A stretch of DNA of 5,727 bases, from positions 1-5,727 of the forward strand of contig JAJZKY010000350.1 of assembly GCA_021803885.1 (NCBI GenBank), in the 5' to 3' direction. This DNA is from Planctomycetota bacterium. GTDB taxonomy: Bacteria; Planctomycetota; Phycisphaerae; WQYP01; JAJZKY01. A model generated the notes under the pieces. It was given only the letters and a program-made list of their open reading frames with translations. It made no database searches and had not been told where the DNA came from. Both the position numbers and the translations under genes were made by a program. Numbering within the stretch: position 1 is the stretch's first letter; each line of letters starts with the position of its first letter. This document shows positions 4,536 through 5,727 of this stretch, piece after piece.

Positions 4536-5534
4536 ATGATTCCTTCAGCTCTTATGGAGGCGCTTCACTGCGCCCTGGCCCAGCGCGTCCCACCCTTTGT
4601 GTGGGGCGCTTGCGGCATTGGCAAATCCGATATCATCCGCGATTTCGCCGCTTCCCTGAAGTACGACTTTGTCGACATTCGCGCCGTCCTGCTCGATCCG
4701 GTCGACCTGCGCGGACTGCCTCGCATCCATGACGACAAGACCCAGTGGGTACCGCCGGAGTTTCTCCCTACCAAGGGACAAGGCATCCCCTTCCTCGATG
4801 AGTTGACCTCCGCGCCGCAGATGGTCCAGGCCGCCTGCTACCAGTTGGTCCTCGATCGGCGCTTGGGCGAATACGTTCTGCCGGAAGGCTGGCAGATCAT
4901 CGCAGCCGGTAACCCGCCCGCCGAGCGTGGCGTTCATTTCGCCATGCCTCGCCCGTTGCAGAACCGATTCTGGCATCTCACGCTCGAACCGGACCTGATC
5001 GACTGGTGCCGCTGGGCGATCCATCACAATGTTCGCCCCGAGCTGATTGCCTTTCTGCGCTTCCGTCCGCAATTACTGCATGCCGCGGACCTGGCCAGCG
5101 GAGTCAATGCGTGGCCAACTCCCCGGTCCAACGTCATGGCTTCCCGGATTCTGGAGGCTTGGCTCGCGCGTCACGCCGATCTTGATCCTCTCCTGTTGCA
5201 GCTGCTCGAAGGGGCCATTGGGAGCACGGCGGCGGGCGAGTTCTATTCCTTCCTGCATCTGTTTCGGAATTTGCCGTCCACCGATGAGATATTGCTGAAC
5301 CCGTCGAACGCCCGACTGCCGCAGAACGACCCATCGGCGTCCTTCGCCATCGCTACCGCGCTCGGCCGGGTGATCAATGATCGCAACATCGACAAAGCCG
5401 CAGTCTACCTGGACCGCATGGAACCGGAATTCCATGTGCTGGCAATGCGCGATGCCTCTGTTCGGGACAATGCCATCACCAGCACCAAGGCATTCGTCAA
5501 TTTTGGCGTCCGCTTTGGCGATCTGGTCGCTTGA
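4536..5534 (+). CDS. MoxR-type AAA+ ATPase, 332 aa
   Basis: A cytoplasmic ATPase predicted to remodel or load a partner protein, as MoxR-family ATPases do together with VWA-domain proteins. The AAA+ elements appear in order: Walker A GACGIGKS (24-31), with Cys where Pro is usual; the MoxR-like phrase LLDPVDLRGLP (52-62); Walker B IPFLDEL (84-90); sensor 1 IIAAGNP (121-127, N126); and an arginine-finger region RPLQNRF (139-145). The lid and C-terminal part (150-332) are helical, with NAWPTPRSNVMASRILEAW near 190-208 matching the sensor-2 position (TPRS). The C-terminal half is typical of the 'ATPase plus VWA-like' pairs in proteobacterial accessory DNA. It starts 70 nt after the 198-aa gene. 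No VWA-domain gene follows in the 193 nt to the end, nor after wrapping to position 1, so the expected partner is missing. The family call is firm; the substrate is unknown. Confidence 0.88.
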   Translation: MIPSALMEALHCALAQRVPPFVWGACGIGKSDIIRDFAASLKYDFVDIRAVLLDPVDLRGLPRIHDDKTQWVPPEFLPTKGQGIPFLDELTSAPQMVQAACYQLVLDRRLGEYVLPEGWQIIAAGNPPAERGVHFAMPRPLQNRFWHLTLEPDLIDWCRWAIHHNVRPELIAFLRFRPQLLHAADLASGVNAWPTPRSNVMASRILEAWLARHADLDPLLLQLLEGAIGSTAAGEFYSFLHLFRNLPSTDEILLNPSNARLPQNDPSASFAIATALGRVINDRNIDKAAVYLDRMEPEFHVLAMRDASVRDNAITSTKAFVNFGVRFGDLVA

Positions 5535-5602
5535 CGGCCGCTGTTCCTCTGTATCCCTCACAAGGCGGTGCGCGTGCATATCGCGCATCGCCACCAACTC
5601 CA
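5535..5602. other. Unassigned stretch between the ATPase stop and the terminal repeat
   Basis: No gene, terminator or promoter is recognised in these 68 bases. Two + strand frames are open through them and across the circle junction. One starts at a TTG overlapping the ATPase TGA (5531) and ends at 178 after wrapping. The other continues in the ATPase frame to 517. Neither has a ribosome binding site or a familiar product. Confidence 0.5.
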
Positions 5603-5727
5603 GAAGTTGCACGGCAGCATCTCGTCGAGAGACAAGAGCTTCGCGTTGACGAGACTGCACAACAGACGGACGTCGCCATTTCGCATCGCTCACGACCGAG
5701 ACATGGCGCTCTCGCCGGCAGCCTGCC
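5603..5727. repeat. Terminal direct repeat, right copy
   Basis: This is the exact second copy of bases 1-125. If the contig is circular, it is redundant and should be trimmed, joining 5602 to 1. The match runs to the last base of the window with no mismatch, which favours an assembly overlap over an old diverged duplication. Confidence 0.95.

Noticed and set aside
5073..5693. 206-codon open frame on the - strand
   Set aside because: Antisense to the conserved C-terminal half of the ATPase; no recognisable product.
1..5727. Phage genome with direct terminal repeats, or a CRISPR, tRNA or rRNA locus
   Set aside because: No capsid, terminase, portal or other phage protein, no regularly spaced repeats, and no tRNA or rRNA signature were seen; the 125-bp repeat is better explained by a circular contig.

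Overview
The window looks like one circular contig read slightly past its own start. Bases 1-125 are repeated exactly at 5603-5727, so the unique circle would be 5602 bp. All recognisable genes lie on the + strand, and most have a clear Shine-Dalgarno sequence 6-10 nt before the start. Base composition is moderately GC-rich. The gene families are a WGR-domain ATP-dependent ligase, a DUF3085-like protein, RNase HII, a MoxR-type AAA+ ATPase and small Cys-rich hypotheticals. Together they suggest a proteobacterial plasmid or other accessory element, perhaps alphaproteobacterial. The taxon is inferred from family associations, not read from a marker gene.

Layout: 1-294 holds no convincing gene. 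A 121-aa hypothetical (295-660) is followed by an intergenic hairpin and a 372-aa protein with an N-terminal WGR domain and a complete ATP-dependent nucleotidyltransferase (ligase) core (725-1843). A strong intrinsic terminator (1873-1910) closes this block. A DUF3085-like protein follows (1956-2411), then an AT-rich, promoter-like gap. Next is RNase HII (from 2523), whose reading frame is broken near 3045. Its C-terminal part continues in another frame to 3262. Three small proteins with Cys/His clusters come next (3279-3482, 3540-3887, 3869-4465). The last gene is a MoxR-type AAA+ ATPase (4536-5534), followed by a non-coding stretch that wraps back to position 1.

Functionally, the ligase and RNase HII both handle nicks or ribonucleotides in duplex DNA and could serve replication or repair of a host plasmid. 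MoxR ATPases normally work as chaperones with a VWA-domain partner, and no such partner is present. No replication initiator, relaxase, partition gene, integrase, tRNA, rRNA or CRISPR array is visible. The circle is therefore either an unusual replicon dependent on other elements, an excised or tandemly repeated segment of a larger plasmid, or an assembly product. The features most worth checking are the circularity without a Rep gene, the disrupted rnhB, the WGR-ligase fusion, and the cluster of small putative metal-binding proteins.
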